64,000 nucleotides of DNA from JAICYJ01 sp963766445 (GTDB lineage Bacteria; Actinomycetota; Thermoleophilia; Gaiellales; JAICJC01): contig CAVXZW010000012.1 of assembly GCA_963766445.1 (NCBI GenBank), positions 1 to 64,000 on the forward strand. The letters are read 5' to 3'. Position numbers and translations under genes: made by a program. Positions 29,630-43,240 of this stretch are shown piece after piece (position 1 is the stretch's first letter; every line of letters starts with the position of its first letter). A model generated the notes under the pieces. It had not been told where the DNA came from. It saw only the letters and a list, made by a program, of their open reading frames with translations, and did no database searches.

Positions 29630-31351
29630 TCAGCCGCGCTGCCGATCGATCCGATCGAGCAACACGCGGCCGCGCGCACGGTCGATCGACTGCACGCGCA
29701 CGACCATCGGATCGCCCAGCCGATGACGGCGGCCGGTGGTGCGTCCCACCTGCGCGACTCCCAGCCGGTCGATCTCGAACCGCTCCCGCCCCAGGCGCCG
29801 AACCGGCAGCAATCCCTCGAACACCTCGCCGAAGCGGACGAACAGCGCGCCCTCGATCATGCCCACCACCTCGCCCTCGAACGGCTCGTTCCAGCCCCTG
29901 CGATAGAGCTCCTGCTCGAGCAGGAAGGCCAGGCAGACGTCGTCACCGCGCCGCTCGATCCGCGCGGCCTCGCGCTCGCGCTCGCTGCTTACGACGCCCT
30001 CGTGCTGGAGCAGCTCGGGATCGTCCGCGGGGCGCTCGGTGGCGCCGATCAGCCCCAGCAGCGCCCGGTGCACCACCAGGTCGGGGTAGCGGCGGATGGG
30101 CGATGTGAAGTGACAGTAGGCGGTGCTGGCAAGACCCGAGTGGCCGAGGTTCCGGGGGTCGTAGCGCGCCCGCTCCAGCGCCCGCAGCACCAGCGTCGGG
30201 AAGGCCACGCGGCCGCGGCCGGCAGCGGCCACGTACTGGGTGACGCGCTCGCTGATGCGGGCCGCGTGCGCCGCCGCCTGGGCAGGCGTGTGCAGGTCAG
30301 GCAACGCCGGTGTCGGCACCTCCAGCTCGGTCAGGCGCGCCGAGAGCAGCGCCACCGCATCCGGGTCGGGTGCCTCGTGCACGCGGTAGAGGGCCGGCAC
30401 GCGCGCCGCGGCCAGCATCTCCGCGACCCGCTGGTTGGCCATCAGCATCAGCTCCTCGACCAGCGCGTGTGCCGCGTGCTCGGCCGCCGCGACCGCGTCG
30501 ACCACCGGCCCTCCGCGAAGGTGAACTCGACCTCGCGGGAGTCGATGCGCGCGGCGCCGCGCGCGAAGCGTGCGTCCCGCAGCCGGCCGGACAGGTCGCG
30601 CGCGTCTCGCAGCGCCTCCAGCAGGTCGTTTGCGGCCGGCTCGTGCCCGGCCAGCATCCGCTCCACCTGCGGGTAGCGGAGCCGGTGGTCGCTGCGGATG
30701 GTGCTGCGGTAGGCCGTCGCCGAACCGTCGGGCGCCACCTCGATCGTGACCGCGTAGCGGTCGACCCCCGGCTGCAGGCTGCAGACGTTGCTGGAAAGCG
30801 CGTGCGGCAGCATCGGTTCCACCCGGCCGGGCAGATACACGGAGCAGCCACGCCAGGACGCCTCCTCGTCGATCGGCCCGCCCGCGACCACGAACGCCGA
30901 CACGTCGGCGATGTGGACGTACACCCGCAGGCCGCCCTGCTCCCGCTCGACCGAGATGGCGTCATCGAAATCGCGCGCGTCCGGCGGGTCGATGGTGAAC
31001 GTGAGCCGGTCGCGCAGGTCGGCGCGGGCCGGGTCAGGCGGGAGCGGGTCGGCGGGCAACGCCGCCAGCTCGTCCTCCACGTCGCTGCGACCAGGGCACG
31101 GCCACGCCCTCCGAGACCAGCACCCCATGCAGCACGGCCGAGACGTCGTCGCTTCGGCCCAGCACATCCAGCAGCCGCGCCTTGCGCCCCTCGAGCTCGA
31201 CGGCCACCAGGTCGCCCTCCCGCGCCGGCAGCGATCCCCGCCGGCCGAGCGTGATCGGCAGGCCCGGCTCGAAGAACGGCTCCGCCACCAGCAGCTTGCC
31301 GCGCCGCGCGACCTCACAGACCGCCGGTGGCGGCCGATCGTGATCGGTCAC
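29630..31351 (-). CDS. rnr: Ribonuclease R / RNase II family exoribonuclease, two frameshifts
   Basis: A 3'-5' exoribonuclease. The RNB active site is TIDPPDARDFDDAISVE, with its metal-binding aspartates intact. Later family blocks are RVYVHIADVSAFV, VEPMLPHALSSNVCSLQPG, YCHFTSPIRRYPDLVVHR and an S1 domain near the end (GEVVGMIEGALFVRFGEV). Frame breaks lie near 31085 and 30510. Restored length is about 573 residues, short for RNase R because the N-terminal helix and cold-shock parts are reduced. RNase R works with tmRNA/SmpB in other bacteria, and both are nearby. The GTG at 31351 overlaps the S41 peptidase stop (GTGA). Confidence 0.9.
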
Positions 31352-32507
31352 TTCTGGGCGAGCACGCCAAGCGCCCTGCGCAGCACCTCGTCGACTCCGG
31401 GTGAACGGCCGGTTCACGACCCGCACGTCCGGAATGATGCCCCGGCGGTTGACGCGCTCACCGCCGGCCAGCGAGAACACCGCGACCGTCAGCTTCAGGG
31501 CGCCGCCGCCCTGCAGCGGCTGCACCGCCTGCACCGTCCCCTTGCCGAAGCTGCGCGTGCCGACAACGACCGCGCGGTGAGCCCGCTGCAGCGCCCCTGC
31601 GACCACCTCGGCCGCGCTCGCCGTGGAGCTGTCGACCAGCACCGCGACCGGCAGGTGCGCGACCGCCCGGTCGTCGGCGGAGTAGACGTGCCGCGGCTGG
31701 TGCAGGCCGTGCGTGGCGACGACCATGCCCGAGTCCTGGAACACGTCGGCGACGCTGACGGCCTCGTCCAGCAGACCGCCCATGTTGCCCCGCAGGTCGA
31801 GGATCAGTCCGGCCCGGTGCTCGCTGCTGGCGCGCTCGGCCAGCTTCCGGATGCGTTGCGCGACGCCGGCGACGAAGCCGGGCAGCCGCAGGTAGGTGTA
31901 CTCGACGGCCGTGGTAGCGGATCGACCTCGAGAACACGTTGGGCAGGTCGAGAGCCGTGCGCTCCAGCGTGAGGGTGCGCGGTGCCTGATCGTGTCGGCG
32001 TACGACCAGCGAGACCCTGCTGCCGACCGGCCCGCGCAGCAGCCGCAGGTCCCTGCGGTAGCTGAGCCGGGCGAGCGGTTCCAGGCCGATCTGGGTGATC
32101 AGGTCGCCGCGGCGCAGGCCGGCCGCGGCCGCCGGCAGCCCCGGCAGCGTCGCCGTCACCGCCAGGCCACCCGGCGCGTGCGTGAACGCCATGCCCACGC
32201 CCACGAACCGCGACTGCTCCTCGGTCACGACCAGCTGGTAGGCGTGTGGCGACAGATACTGGGTGTAGGGGTCGTGGAGCGCCCGCAGCACGCCGTGCAG
32301 GCCGTGAGCCCGCAGAACCGCCTTGTTGATCGGCAGGTAGTAGGACTGCTGCAGCGCCCGCACCACCTGGTCGCGCACGGTCGCAGCCTGCGCGGTTCCG
32401 TCCCCGCCCACCGTCGACACCCCGCGAGAGTGGAGCTCAAAGCTGCCGAAGAACGCGATCAGAAGCGATACCACGGCCACGAGCCAGATGAGTCCGCGAC
32501 GCCCCAT
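31348..32507 (-). CDS. S41-family C-terminal processing peptidase with PDZ domain, two frameshifts
   Basis: A membrane-anchored serine peptidase. The N-terminal helix is LIWLVAVVSLLIAFFGSFEL. A PDZ domain follows (GLPAAAAGLRRGDLITQIG), and then the catalytic domain with LRGNMGGLLDEAV, the Ser in VLVDSSTASAAEVVAGAL and the Lys in TRSFGKGTVQ. Frame breaks lie near 31915 and 31405; the correct C-terminus reads GVDEVLRRALGVLAQK and stops at 31348. Restored length is about 386 residues. It follows ftsX by 33 nt; CtpA-type peptidases commonly sit behind ftsEX in actinobacteria. Confidence 0.9.
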
Positions 32508-32540
32508 GACGACCTTGTATCCTACCCCGATTCGCGGCCG

Positions 32541-33425
32541 CTAGATTCTCAGGAACTTGCGGAGAGTGAGCCCGGAGCCGAACGCGCCGAGGAACATCCC
32601 GAACGCGATCAGGGCGGCGCCGAGGCCGACCACGCCGGCCGGGAAGCTCCGCGCCGGGTCGGTCAGCCCGCCGTTCAGATTGGTCAGCCCGATGTAGGCG
32701 ATCGAGAGCAGCGTGACCGCCCCGGCGGCGCCGGCGAACCCGGTCAGCATCCCCTCCAGCACGAACGGCACACGCACGAACCAGTTGGTGGCGCCGACCA
32801 GCTTCATCACCTCGATCTCCCGCCGTCGCGAGAAGATCGAGAGCCGGATCGTGTTGGCGATCAGCACCACAGCAGCGATGCCGAGCAGCGCCATCAGCGC
32901 GCCCAGCACCACCAGCACCCACTTGGTCACCGACAGCACCTTGTCGGCGATCTCCTTGCCGTAGGTGACGCACGGGGCCGACCCGCAGTTCTGCACCTCG
33001 GGGATCTGGCCGGCGGCGGCGGAGACCTGCGACGCCTTATCCGGATTGGTCAGCTTCATGTAGAAGGCCGGCGGCAGCGGGTTCTGTGTGAGCGAGCCCG
33101 CGTCCTTCTGCAGGTCCTTGTTGAGCTGCTTCAGCGCGTCAGCCGGCGACACGTACGTGACGGACTTGACGTAGGGGATCGCGACCAGCTGGTTGTGCAC
33201 CTTGTCGAGCGTGGCCGGGTCGCTCTCGGTGCCGACCTTCATGTATGCCTTGACCGTGATGTCGTTGCGCACGCCCTGAGTCTTGTCGTAGAGGAACAGC
33301 CCGACCGAGGCGAACACCGCCAGCAGGAAGGTCACGATCAGCACGGTCACGCTGGCCGCCACGGTGGTGGCGACGTTGCCGCGGATCGAGTTCATCGCCT
33401 CCGAGACGAAGAAGCGCCACCTCAC
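32541..33425 (-). CDS. ftsX: Cell division protein FtsX
   Basis: A 294-residue permease-like partner of FtsE with four helices. The N-terminus FFVSEAMNSIRGNVATTVAA precedes the first helix, and an extracellular loop of about 110 residues (ITVKAYMKVGTESD...) contains two Cys (NCGSAPC) that may pair. The C-terminal FtsX domain begins ANTIRLSIFSRRREIEVMKL. FtsEX transmits ATP hydrolysis across the membrane to activate peptidoglycan hydrolases at the septum. No frame break. The start overlaps the ftsE stop by 4 nt. Confidence 0.95.
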   Translation of the reverse strand: MRWRFFVSEAMNSIRGNVATTVAASVTVLIVTFLLAVFASVGLFLYDKTQGVRNDITVKAYMKVGTESDPATLDKVHNQLVAIPYVKSVTYVSPADALKQLNKDLQKDAGSLTQNPLPPAFYMKLTNPDKASQVSAAAGQIPEVQNCGSAPCVTYGKEIADKVLSVTKWVLVVLGALMALLGIAAVVLIANTIRLSIFSRRREIEVMKLVGATNWFVRVPFVLEGMLTGFAGAAGAVTLLSIAYIGLTNLNGGLTDPARSFPAGVVGLGAALIAFGMFLGAFGSGLTLRKFLRI

Positions 33426-34234
33426 GCCTGGTAGCCCCCGCGCCGGTCGTCGCGCACGACCCTGGCGTTCTCGAGCTGAATCACGCGGCGGCGCATCTTG
33501 TCCACCATCTCGCGGTCGTGCGTCGCCATCACGACGGTGGTGCCGGCGCGGTTGATGCGGTACAGCAGCTGCATGATGCCGACGGAGGTGTCGGGGTCGA
33601 GGTTGCCGGTGGGCTCGTCCGCGATCAGGAGCGGCGGGTGGTTGACGAACGCGCGCGCCACCGAGACGCGCTGCTGCTCGCCGCCGGAAAGCTCGTTCGG
33701 GAACCGGTCACTCTTGTCGGCCAGCCCCACCAGCCCGATGATGTCGGGCACCTTGCGCCGGATCTCCGCCCGCGACTTGCCCTGCACCTGCAGCGCGTAG
33801 GCCACGTTCTGGTAGACGTTGCGGTTGGGCAGCAGCTTGAAGTCCTGGAACACGCAGCCGATGTTGCGGCGCAGCACGGGGATCTTGGAGCGCTTCAGCT
33901 TCGGCAGCGAGCGGCCGCCCACGATCAGGTTGCCCGAGGTCACCTCGAGCTCCTTCAGGAGCAGCTTGATGAAGGTCGACTTGCCGGAGCCGGACGGCCC
34001 CACCAGGAACACGAACTCGCCCTTGTCGATCTGCAGCGAGACCTCCTCGAGGCCGGCGATGTTGGGCTCGTAGACCTTCGTGACCTGGTCGAACAGGATC
34101 ATCGCCGCGCCCGGCTGGCGGGCGGGCTCGGCGCCGTTGGCGGCGACGGCGGGATCCAGCGGCGGCTCGCTCACCGCGACGGGGGCGGTGGCAGGCGACG
34201 CAGCGAGGTCGGGGAGGTGAGGCTGGTCGGTCAT
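33422..34234 (-). CDS. ftsE: Cell division ATP-binding protein FtsE
   Basis: An ABC ATPase with Walker A GPSGSGKST, Q-loop FQDFKLLPNRNVYQN, signature LSGGEQQRVSVARA, Walker B LLIADEPTGNLD and switch His in MATHDREMV. FtsE proteins usually start at MILFDQVTKVY, but here the frame has 43 further N-terminal residues rich in Ala and Pro (start at 34234). Neither start has a clear ribosome site; the internal ATG at 34105 is the alternative. It pairs with FtsX (4-nt overlap). Confidence 0.95.
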   Translation of the reverse strand: MTDQPHLPDLAASPATAPVAVSEPPLDPAVAANGAEPARQPGAAMILFDQVTKVYEPNIAGLEEVSLQIDKGEFVFLVGPSGSGKSTFIKLLLKELEVTSGNLIVGGRSLPKLKRSKIPVLRRNIGCVFQDFKLLPNRNVYQNVAYALQVQGKSRAEIRRKVPDIIGLVGLADKSDRFPNELSGGEQQRVSVARAFVNHPPLLIADEPTGNLDPDTSVGIMQLLYRINRAGTTVVMATHDREMVDKMRRRVIQLENARVVRDDRRGGYQA

Positions 34235-34355
34235 CTGCGATCAGTTGGCGCCTGCGTGGGCGCGTGCCAGAAGGCATTCAGGGTACCTGGCCGGTGGAAA
34301 CGGCGCAACGGCGACCCGGCTGCTCCAGGCCGATTTGTGGCGGTTACAGCGCCCA

Positions 34356-35479
34356 TTACGCGGCCGCCGCCTTGCTCAGCAGGTAGGCGTGGATCAACTC
34401 GTCCAGGTCGCCGTCCAGCACCGCTTGGGCATTGCCTATCTTGATGTTGGTGCGGTGGTCGTTGACCATGGTGTAGGGATGCAGGACGTAGCTGCGGATT
34501 TGACTTCCGAAGGAGATATCCTGCGCCTCTCCGCGTTCCTTCGCGAGCGCCTCTCGTCGTAGCTCTTCTTCCCGTTCGATCAATCGACTCTTGAGGATAC
34601 GCATCGCCTGAGCCTTGTTCTGTAGCTGGGAGCGCTCGTTCTGGCATTGCACCACCAGCCCGGTGGGCAGGTGCGTCAGGCGCACGGCGGAATCGGTCTT
34701 GTTGACGTGCTGCCCGCCGGCGCCCTGGCTGCGGTAGGTGTCGATGCGAAGGTCGCTCTCGTCGATCTCGAGGTCGACGTCGTCCTCGACCAGCGGCGAC
34801 ACTTCCAGCTGGGCGAAGCTGGTGTGGCGGCGGTGCGCTGAGTCGAAGGGCGACAGGCGCACCAGCCGGTGCACGCCCTTCTCGGCCTGCATGATGCCGT
34901 AGGCGTTCTCGCCGGTCAGCGTGAAGGTGGCGCTCTTCAGGCCCGCCTCCTCGCCCGGGGTCTGCTCGAGCAGCTCCACCTTGTAGCCGCGCCCGTCCGC
35001 CCAGCGCTCGTACATGCGCAGCAGCATCTGGGCCCAGTCCTGGCTGTCGGTCCCGCCGGCGCCCGCGTGCACGCCGACCACCGCCGGGCCGGAGTCATAC
35101 TCGCCGGTGAACAGCGCCTGCTCCTGGAGCATCCCGATCTCACGGCCGAGCCGCTCCAGCGCCCCGTCCAGCTCGTCGCGCCAGGCCGCGTCCTCGGCCG
35201 CCTGCTCCAGCATGAAGTCCAGCTCGCCGGAGTCGGCCTGCAGCTGCTCGAAGGTCTCGATCTTCCTCTGCGTGCGGGCGCGCTCGGCCGCCACCTTCGC
35301 GGCCGCCCGCTGGTCATCCCAGAACCCGGGCGACTCCATGGCGCTATCGAGCTCGCTCAGGCGCGCGGCCAGAGCACCCGGGTCAAAGATAATCACGAAC
35401 CCAGTGCAGCTGGGCTCTGATCTCCTCGACGGCGCCCTTCAGATCCTCCAGCGACCGCGGCTCACCGGCGGTGGCCTCG

Positions 35480-35490
<11 letters not shown>
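34356..35490 (-). CDS. prfB: Peptide chain release factor 2, with programmed +1 frameshift
   Basis: RF2 releases peptides at UGA and UAA stops. The first 35 codons run from ATG 35490 (SEATAGEPRSLEDLKGAVEE...) to CTT at 35388-35386, followed by an in-frame TGA at 35385-35383. After a +1 shift on CTTTGA the frame continues DPGALAARLSELDS and carries the conserved GGQ loop in YRSQGAGGQHVNKTDSAVR and the tripeptide region before it. Full length is about 378 residues. This is the classical autoregulation of prfB: low RF2 allows the shift. The start overlaps the secA stop by 11 nt. The break is programmed and not an indel error. Confidence 0.96.
35383..35388 (-). promoter_or_regulatory. prfB programmed +1 frameshift site CTTTGA
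   Basis: Codon 35 (CTT) followed by TGA and C, the standard slippery site. In E. coli an AGGGGG stimulator precedes it by 3 nt. Here the upstream bases read GGGTTCGTGATTAT, where GTGAT could pair with the 5' part of the anti-Shine-Dalgarno sequence. The stimulator is therefore weaker or shifted. Confidence 0.85.
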
Positions 35491-38077
<2,587 letters not shown>

Positions 38078-38145
38078 CGTACGAGGATGGTACCAACCGG
38101 ACCTTGGGGCACCATGGGACCGGCCCCGGTGCCGGCGCTCGACGT

Positions 38146-38706
38146 CTACGCGCGCGTCGGCTCGATCAGCCCATAGTTGCCGTCCCGCCGTTTGTAGATC
38201 ACGTTCACCTCGTCGGACTCGGCGTTCACGAAGACGAAGAAGTCGTGGCCGATCAGCTCCAGCTGGAGCAGCGCCTCCTCGTCGCTCATCGGCTTCATGT
38301 TGAACTGTTTCGTCTTGACGATCATCGCCTCGTCCTCCTCGGGCAGCGTGGCAACGGACGCCGGATCGGGCTGGTGGGTGTGGTGGTGGGCCATGTGCTC
38401 GGCCTGGCGGCGGGTGCGCTTCTCGCGGTAGCGCTTCACCTGCCGCTCGAGCTTCTCGGCGACCAGGTCGATCGACGCGTACATGTCTGTGGACGACTCG
38501 CGGGCCCGCAGCACCGGGCCCTTCGTCCAGACCGTCGCCTCGGCCACCTGGCTGTCGCTGATGCTCGGGTTGTGCTCCACGCTCAACTCGAGCTCGCAGC
38601 GGCTCTCGTCGGAAAGGTGGCGTGCCAGCTTGCCCAGCTTCTTCTCGGCGTACTGGAACAGGGAGTCGGTGACATCGACGTGCCTGCCTTTCACCTGCAA
38701 ACGCAT
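38146..38706 (-). CDS. hpf: Ribosome hibernation-promoting factor, long form
   Basis: A 186-residue long-form HPF. The N-terminal domain begins LQVKGRHVDVTDSLFQYAEKKLGKL and binds the decoding centre. The C-terminal domain (IVKTKQFNMKPMSDEEALLQLELIGHDFF, split around its centre) drives 100S dimer formation. ATG 38706 has GGGAGG about 10 nt upstream. It is followed by secA (68-nt gap), as in many actinobacteria and firmicutes. Confidence 0.96.
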   Translation of the reverse strand: MRLQVKGRHVDVTDSLFQYAEKKLGKLARHLSDESRCELELSVEHNPSISDSQVAEATVWTKGPVLRARESSTDMYASIDLVAEKLERQVKRYREKRTRRQAEHMAHHHTHQPDPASVATLPEEDEAMIVKTKQFNMKPMSDEEALLQLELIGHDFFVFVNAESDEVNVIYKRRDGNYGLIEPTRA

Positions 38707-38755
38707 GGCATGACCTCCCGCTTTCGTCGTTCCTGAACAGACTACCCGGTGTCCC

Positions 38756-39424
38756 CTATGCGTGCTCGGCTCGGGCGAGGGTGGCGGCCACCACCGCTCC
38801 GGCGCCGGCCCGGCGCAGCTCCAGCGCGGCGGCGGTGAGGGTGGCGCCGGTCGTATGCACGTCGTCGATCAGGCCCACGCGGCCTTCGACTGCGACCGGC
38901 GCGGTGAAGGCCTTGCGCACGTTCGCGCGCCGCTGTGCGCGGGTCAGCCCGCGCTGCGGGCGGCGCCACAGCGGTGCGCGCAGCAGCGGCCGCGAGGGCA
39001 CGTCCCAGCGCAGCGCCAGCTGCTCGGCCAGCAGGCGCGCCGGGTGGTAGCCGCGCATGGCCTCGCGCAGCGGATCGGCGGGCACCCAGGTGACGACGTC
39101 GACCGCGGGACGGCCCAGCACCAGCGACATCAACGCGGCGGCCGGCACCGCGAGACCGCGCAGGCCGCCGTCCTTGAAGGCATGCACCAGGTCACGGGCG
39201 GCACCCTCGAACAGCAGCGCCGCAGCCGCCGACTCGAACCCCACGCGGCGGCCGCGGCAGCTCGCGCAGTCGTCCACCGGGCGCTCCGCCGGCAGTCCGC
39301 AGCGGGCGCAGGTGGAGCCGTCGAGTAGCGGCAGCTCACTCAGGCACGCGACGCACAGCAGCGGGCCGGCCAGGCGGCAGACGGCGCAGCGCGGCGGCAC
39401 CAGCAGGTCGAGCAGGGCGTGCAC
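38756..39424 (-). CDS. ComF-family phosphoribosyltransferase-like protein
   Basis: The N-terminal double zinc finger has CAVCRLAGPLLCVAC and CARCGLPAE...CASC. A type I PRTase domain follows, with VVTWVPADPLREAMRGYHPARLLA and the PRPP-loop-like GRVGLIDDVHTTGATLTAAAL. ComF proteins take part in DNA uptake in naturally competent species, but family members are widespread without competence, so that role is not claimed. 222 residues, GTG start, no break. It lies between the uridylyltransferase and hpf. Confidence 0.9.
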   Translation of the reverse strand: MHALLDLLVPPRCAVCRLAGPLLCVACLSELPLLDGSTCARCGLPAERPVDDCASCRGRRVGFESAAAALLFEGAARDLVHAFKDGGLRGLAVPAAALMSLVLGRPAVDVVTWVPADPLREAMRGYHPARLLAEQLALRWDVPSRPLLRAPLWRRPQRGLTRAQRRANVRKAFTAPVAVEGRVGLIDDVHTTGATLTAAALELRRAGAGAVVAATLARAEHA

Positions 39425-39460
39425 GCGGTGAGGCTACGGCCGCGGCGGGCCACGGCGGGG

Positions 39461-40599
39461 TCACGGGCTGTCGCGAACCTGTGCCAGCATCGGCTCGATG
39501 CGGGCGGCGATCTGCGCGCGGTGGGCGTCCAGCTCCTCCCAGCTCTTGGCCGGCAGGAACCGCGACTCCGCCCCCAGCCGCGGCACCCGCAGAAAGCGGC
39601 TCTCGAGCACGGAGGTGAGCTCGCCCACCAGGCGCTCGAACTGGATCGCCGGGCGGCCGTCGACCGTCTTTTCGACCCGGAACCACGACCAGTCCATCCG
39701 CAGGTCGCGCAGCGCGGCGGCGTCGGCGATAAAGGTGTTGGTGTTGAACACCCGCACCGTGTCCTCGTCGAAGTCGTCGGGCAGCCGGAAGTTCTCGAGC
39801 ACCACCGGGCGATCGTCCAGCCGCACCGGGATGCCGCCGCGGTCGCCCTCCTGCTTGTCGACCACCTCGACGGTGAGCGGTGCGCCGTGGTCGATGTGCC
39901 AGCCCAGCACCAGCGGGTCGACCGCGGCGCCGAGGTTGTCGAGGTTCATGATCCACAGGTACCGGCCGCCGGCGGCGAGGAACCTGATTCAGCAGCCCGG
40001 ACGCGGCCAGCGCCTCGGGCAGGTCGCCGTGGCCGGTGGCGTAGACGCTGGGCAGCCCGTCGTCACCGCGGAACAGGCAGCCGTCCGGGGTCAGCCGCAG
40101 CGAGGCGCCCTGCATGAAGGCGTCGACCCGCTCGCCGTCGATCCGGCCGCCCAGCGCCTCGCGGATGGCGCGGTCCGTGGCATGGCTCGTCATCAGCCAC
40201 ATCGGCAGCTGCGCTCCGCTCGCGCGCTGCCAGTACTCGCGCTCGGCCAGGCGCGCGTCCAGGAACGTGGCGCGCGGGATCGCCTCGACCAGGCCCTTGA
40301 CGACGCCGCCCATGCGGGTGGCCATGCCGCCGGCCAGTACCACCATGGCCAGGCGGCCCTCGCCCAGGGCGTCGAGCCCGCGACGCTCGAGCCGCCTGCC
40401 CTCCTGCGAGCCGCGCTCGGGCAGGTCGGCCACGTCGCCGGCCGCGGGCGCAGCCACGACGCCGGCCACGCGGTTCACCTCGGGGCCGGCCCGCAGCAGG
40501 TCATGCTCCCACGCGCGCAGGCGCGCGGGGTCGAAGCCGGCCTGGAGCTGGGCGAGCAGGGCCGGATCGAGGCCGGCCAGGTCGTCGTCCAGGCAGGAG

Positions 40600-40607
<8 letters not shown>
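39461..40607 (-). CDS. UDPGP-type UTP-sugar-1-phosphate uridylyltransferase, one frameshift
   Basis: Related to eukaryotic-type UDP-glucose/UDP-sugar pyrophosphorylases. The nucleotide-binding loop is VVLAGGMATRMGGVVKGLVE; later blocks are PMWLMTSHATDRAI, ATGHGDLPEALAASG, WIMNLDNLGAAVDP and FNTNTFIADAAAL. The frame breaks near 39985, just before the segment RYLWIMNLDN. Restored length is about 382 residues. It would make a UDP-sugar from UTP; the exact sugar cannot be told. The start at 40607 overlaps the mtnA stop by 8 nt. Confidence 0.85.
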
Positions 40608-41606
<999 letters not shown>

Positions 41607-41625
<19 letters not shown>

Positions 41626-42875
41626 GAGGCCAGGTACTTCTCCTGCTCCGCGGTGAGGGAGTCGATCTCAACGCCCATGCTGGCCAGCTTCAGGCGGGCC
41701 ACCTCGTTGTCCAGGTCGGCCGGCACGACGTAAACCTTCGGCTCGAGGTCGGCGTGGTTCTTGACGGCCCACTCGGCCGACAGCGCCTGGTTTGCAAAGC
41801 TCATGTCCATCACGGAGGCGGGGTGGCCCTCGGCGGCGGCCAGGTTCACCAGCCGGCCCTCGGCCAGCAGGAACAGGCGGCGGCCGTCCGGCATCTCGAA
41901 CTGCTCGACCATCGGCCGTACGACGGTGACCGCGGTGGCCATCTCCTGCAGCGCCGGGATCTCGATCTCGACGTTGAAGTGGCCGGTGTTGGAGAGGATG
42001 GCGCCGTCCTTCATGAGGCCGAAGTGCTCGCGCCGGATCACGTTCTTGTCGCCGGTGGCGGTGCAGAAGATGTCGCCGTGGCGGGCGGCCTCGGCCATCG
42101 TGGAGACGTTGAAGCCGTCCATGACGGCCTGCAGCGCGCGCAGCGGGTCGACTTCGACGACGGTGACGTGGGCGCCCATGCCGCGTGCGCGCTCGGCCAG
42201 GCCGCGGCCGCTCCAGCCGTAGCCGCCGATGACGAAGGTGCTGCCGGCCAGCAGCACGTTGGTCGCTCGGATGATGCCGTCCAGCGTCGACTGGCCGACG
42301 CCGTAGCGGTTGTCGAACAGGTGCTTGGTGTTGGCCTCGTTGACGGCCACGATCGGGAACCCCAGCGTGCCGTCCGCCTCCATCGCCTTCAGGCGGATCA
42401 CGCCGGTCGTGGTCTCCTCGGTGCCGGCCAGGATCTCGCTCAGCTGCTCCGGTCGCTTGGCATGCAGCACGCCGATCACGTCGGCGCCGTCGTCCATGGT
42501 CAGCTGCGGATGATGGTCGGCGGCCGCCTCGATGTGGGAGTAGTAGGTGTCGTTGTCCTCGCCGTTGCGGGCGAAGACGGAGATGCCGTACTCGGCCACG
42601 AGGCCGGCCGCGACGTCATCCTGGGTGGAGAGCGGGTTGGAGGCGCACAGCACCACGTCGGCGCCGCCAGCCTTGAGCGTACGCATCAGGTTGGCCGTCT
42701 CGCTGGTGACGTGCAGGCAGGCGGCGATGCGGATGCCGTCGAGCGGCCGCTCTGCCGCAAATCGCTCGCGGATCAGGGCCAGCACCGGCATCTGCCGGTC
42801 GGCCCACTCGATCCGCCGCACCCCCTCCGGGGCCAGGGCGAGATCGCGGACGTCGCTGGGGGTGGTCGTGCTCAT
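41607..42875 (-). CDS. ahcY: Adenosylhomocysteinase
   Basis: Hydrolyses S-adenosylhomocysteine to homocysteine and adenosine with bound NAD. Visible blocks are ACLHVTSETANLMRTLKAGG, CASNPLSTQDDVAA, the NAD loop FVIGGYGWSGRGLAERARGMG, and the family C-terminal features DMSFANQALSAEW and LDNEVARLKLASMGVEIDSL. 422 residues, no break. As first gene before a 365-nt gap it probably carries the promoter for mtnA and following genes. No S-adenosylhomocysteine riboswitch was found in that gap. Confidence 0.97.
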
Positions 42876-43240
42876 GGCGCGCAGACTCTAGCGGATCCGG
42901 TACGGCGGCTGAGTAGGCGTTTAGCAGCCCGCCCACGGGATCGCAAGACAGCCTGCCGGCAGACCGGTGCGCCGAAACCGTGCCGATCGCCGACGCTGAT
43001 CCGTCACGCGCGACCACGGGCGTGATGACACTGATCCGATTCACACGGCTCATTCCATCGTCGCCCTCACAGAGCCCTTGAAGACCCGGATCAGCGGCCC
43101 GGGACGTCCGCGAACCGGCGTCGATCCTGTCACGACCGTCCACATCTGCGTTCCGGCGCCGCAACGCCACCGAGTCGGTGTTTGACACCCGCTCGGCCGG
43201 CGTGAGCGTTCCGTGACGCCGCCGTCACACGTGTCGCGGG
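42876..43240. other. Non-coding gap upstream of ahcY
   Basis: This gap should contain the ahcY promoter on the minus strand and the end of the isomerase transcript. Apart from the hairpin at 43170-43196 I see no gene, no riboswitch consensus and no clear -35/-10 pair. An open minus-strand frame at 42616-43188 is unlike any family. Confidence 0.35.
43170..43196 (-). terminator. Hairpin downstream of the sugar-phosphate isomerase gene, possible terminator
   Basis: CCGAG (43170-43174) pairs with CTCGG (43192-43196), and GGTGT (43177-43181) with ACACC (43185-43189), around a TTG loop with a 2x2 internal loop. It lies 45-70 nt past the stop at 43241 on the minus strand. There is no U-run, so it could be a pause or protection hairpin instead of an intrinsic terminator. 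Confidence 0.4.

Noticed and set aside
42876..43240. S-adenosylhomocysteine riboswitch upstream of ahcY
   Set aside because: The conserved core could not be found on the minus strand. The only structured piece is the hairpin at 43170-43196, close to the preceding gene's end.
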